From: an uncultured Clostridia bacterium
Lineage (GTDB): Bacteria; Bacillota; Clostridia; Lachnospirales; Lachnospiraceae
Reading direction: 5' to 3'
NCBI GenBank assembly: GCA_947178045.1
Contig: CAMWWR010000092.1
Span: forward strand, 1 to 7,128
Length of the DNA stretch: 7,128 bases
Shown here: positions 5,708 to 7,128 of the stretch, one piece after another
How the letters are laid out: each line of letters starts with the position of its first letter
How positions within the stretch are numbered: the first letter of the stretch is position 1
The notes under the pieces: generated by a model
Told to the model about the DNA's origin: nothing
The model's database searches: none
What the model saw: only the letters and a program-made list of their open reading frames with translations
Made by a program: the position numbers and the translations under genes

Positions 5708-6775
5708 ATGGAGAGAAAAGAGAAGGTCGAGAGAAGCCGGTTTGCCGAAAATGGTATTGGAAATGATCTTAAAATCACCAGGGAAGCAAGGGGATATGCA
5801 CAGAAGGAAATATGCGATGGAATCTGCTCGCTGGCTACTTTTTCACGGATTGAAACAGGCGGAAGGGTTGTGGACTTTCTGATGATTGAGGCCTTTCTGG
5901 GCAGGATGAAGATCGAACCGTCGGAATATGAGTTTGTTCTCGACGATGCGGATTATTTTGCGTACAGGCAGAGAGAGAGGATCGGAAATCTGGTCGGGAA
6001 GGGGGAAGAGGCGCAGGCGGAGGAAGAGCTGGCAGCTTACGGGGAAAGGTACGGCACAGAAGGGCTTCACGGACAGTTCCTCGATTTCCAGAGAGGCCTT
6101 CTGGCGCAGACAGGCTCCCGACCAGACAGAGAAAAGAGTAAGAGCTTGTTTTTAAAGGCGCTGGAAGCCACAGCACCGAGCCACCGGGAAAAATTCAGAC
6201 AGCGGGAAATTTTGAGCAATCTGGAGCTGCGCTGTATGGCGGAGATCATTTCCTGCACTCAGAATTCTGTTGAGAGGGAAAAGGAATACGATGAGCTCTA
6301 TGCTTATTTTGCATGGGGCTGCCGGAGGGAGTGGGGGGTTCCGGCACCGTACCGCATTGCCATGCAATATTATGCGGAGTGCCTGTATGAGAATGGAAAA
6401 TACGAAAAAAGTATTTTGATCTGTGACGAGGCTCTGGAGGAGCTGTACGGTACATCAAAGCTGGAAAACCGAGGCGAGATCTTTCTTGTCAGGGCGAAGG
6501 TCCGGGAAGCCAGAGCAGAGGCAATGGAACTCAAAGTCGCGGCAGAAGGAGCCAGTAGCGGGATAGAGGAAACAGAGGACGAGAAGGCGCAAGCCGGAGA
6601 GCGGAATAGGAGAGGAAGAATGGAGCAGAAAGAAAGGAGACAGTGTCTGAGAGATTTTCTGACTGCATATACCATATTTTCCTTCTATGAAGGCGAGGAC
6701 AATAAAGAAGCAAAGGAGATACGGCAGCATCTGGAGGAGAAATACCAATGGCCATTTATCGATTGGGAGATATGA
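5708..6775 (+). CDS. XRE-family regulator with TPR-like C-terminus
   Basis: A cytoplasmic DNA-binding regulator of 355 residues. The HTH occupies about residues 19-72: LKITREARGYAQKEIC, then DGICSLATFSRIETG (37-51), the recognition helix and closing turn typical of clostridial XRE proteins. From about residue 83 the protein is a run of amphipathic helices with TPR-like spacing, for example AMQYYAECLYENGKYEKSILICDEALEELYG. This HTH-plus-TPR layout is shared with Rgg/PlcR/PrgX-type (RNPP) regulators that bind small peptides. A ligand of that kind is only an inference here, and no peptide gene is visible in the window. A highly charged, low-complexity stretch (about 276-308) interrupts the final helical repeats before CLRDFLTAYTIF. 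It is driven by the promoter at 5589-5617 and overlaps the next regulator by 28 bases. The start could be the adjacent ATG at 5705. Arginine codons are mostly AGA/AGG, unlike the CGC-rich glf. Confidence 0.9.
   Translation: MERKEKVERSRFAENGIGNDLKITREARGYAQKEICDGICSLATFSRIETGGRVVDFLMIEAFLGRMKIEPSEYEFVLDDADYFAYRQRERIGNLVGKGEEAQAEEELAAYGERYGTEGLHGQFLDFQRGLLAQTGSRPDREKSKSLFLKALEATAPSHREKFRQREILSNLELRCMAEIISCTQNSVEREKEYDELYAYFAWGCRREWGVPAPYRIAMQYYAECLYENGKYEKSILICDEALEELYGTSKLENRGEIFLVRAKVREARAEAMELKVAAEGASSGIEETEDEKAQAGERNRRGRMEQKERRQCLRDFLTAYTIFSFYEGEDNKEAKEIRQHLEEKYQWPFIDWEI
6733..6739 (+). promoter_or_regulatory. Strong RBS of second regulator
   Basis: GGAGGAG lies inside the coding end of the first regulator, eight bases before the ATG at 6748. 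It supports an independent, efficiently initiated second gene with an overlapping, coupled start. Confidence 0.8.
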
Positions 6776-7128
6776 TCCGTATGAGGCGGGAGGCACTGGG
6801 GCTGACCCAGGATGAGCTGGTTCAGATTTACGATGGGAAAGAATCTCAGGAGACTGGAAGGGAAAAGTGCACAGAGGGAGCCTTGTGGAGAAGAGCGGGA
6901 AATAAAGCAGAGGAGGAGAACAACCAAAATAATGAAATTTGTTCAACACAGGCTCTGCGCAGGATCGAAAGTGGCATCGTAGAACGGGCAAAGACCGAAA
7001 CCTTCCGGAGGCTCATGCTGAAAATGGGACAACTTCCGGAGCGGATGTATGCCGCTGTTCTGGTCACGGATTGCCGGGCATTGAATCTGAAATCGGCGAT
7101 CCATGTACATATCTGCCAGGGCGAATAC
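6748..7128 (+). CDS. XRE-family regulator with split HTH, 3' partial
   Basis: The frame is open from ATG 6748 to the window end (127 codons, no stop), so the C-terminal part is missing. Residues 3-24 (IYRLGDMIRMRREALGLTQ then DEL) are the first part of an XRE HTH. The recognition helix and turn follow only at 64-76 (ICSTQALRRIESG), then a continuing helical segment LMLKMGQLPERMYAAVLVTD. In the neighbouring regulator the residues DG join ICS directly. Here DG (29-30) is separated from ICS (64-66) by 33 hydrophilic residues rich in Glu, Lys, Arg, Asn and Gln (31-63, bases 6838-6936). The frame is intact, so the insert appears tolerated rather than disabling. The start overlaps the end of the preceding regulator by 28 bases, in another frame, and has a strong ribosome binding site. 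The two are probably made together and may act as a pair. Remaining domains are unknown. Confidence 0.87.
   Translation, partial: MAIYRLGDMIRMRREALGLTQDELVQIYDGKESQETGREKCTEGALWRRAGNKAEEENNQNNEICSTQALRRIESGIVERAKTETFRRLMLKMGQLPERMYAAVLVTDCRALNLKSAIHVHICQGEY

Noticed and set aside
1..7128. CRISPR array, tRNA, rRNA, insertion sequence or integrase
   Set aside because: No regularly spaced repeats, cloverleaf-like segments, transposase or recombinase motifs were seen on either strand.

Overview
The window reads as a chromosomal stretch from a Gram-positive anaerobe of the Clostridia, most likely a Lachnospiraceae-type genome. This is inferred from purine-rich Shine-Dalgarno sites, a textbook sigma-A promoter, family resemblance of the paired helix-turn-helix regulators, and fairly GC-rich coding DNA with AT-rich promoter DNA. 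The species cannot be named from the sequence alone. Every supported gene is on the + strand.

Region 1 (about 1-4820) is a cell-surface carbohydrate block. A perfect 12-bp palindrome and a good ribosome binding site precede glf, UDP-galactopyranose mutase, which makes UDP-galactofuranose. After a 198-bp purine-rich gap comes a soluble family 2 glycosyltransferase resembling polyprenyl-phosphate sugar transferases. It is followed within 14 bases by a very large multi-pass membrane protein of the DUF2298 (YYY) family. The three genes look like one operon. A plausible but unproven reading is that a furanose or other sugar is activated, loaded on a lipid carrier, and used or moved across the membrane by the DUF2298 protein. 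The 3' end of the DUF2298 gene is followed by two imperfect echoes of its own terminal sequence and then a strong 16-bp intrinsic terminator.

Region 2 (4819-5524) is a DUF4397-type protein with two repeat units and no signal peptide. Its Shine-Dalgarno sequence directly abuts the T-tract of that terminator, so its expression may depend on readthrough or on the hairpin.

Region 3 (5525-7128) opens with an AT-rich intergenic segment carrying a near-consensus sigma-A promoter (TTGAAA, 17-bp spacer, TATAAT) and an mRNA leader with two mutually exclusive base pairings. It drives a pair of overlapping XRE-type regulators. The first has an N-terminal HTH followed by a TPR-like helical region, as in peptide-sensing regulators. 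The second is cut by the window end and carries a 33-codon hydrophilic insertion between the two helices of its HTH. Several proteins here, and the gap after glf, contain low-complexity, charged, often purine-rich segments, which is a recurring oddity of the locus.
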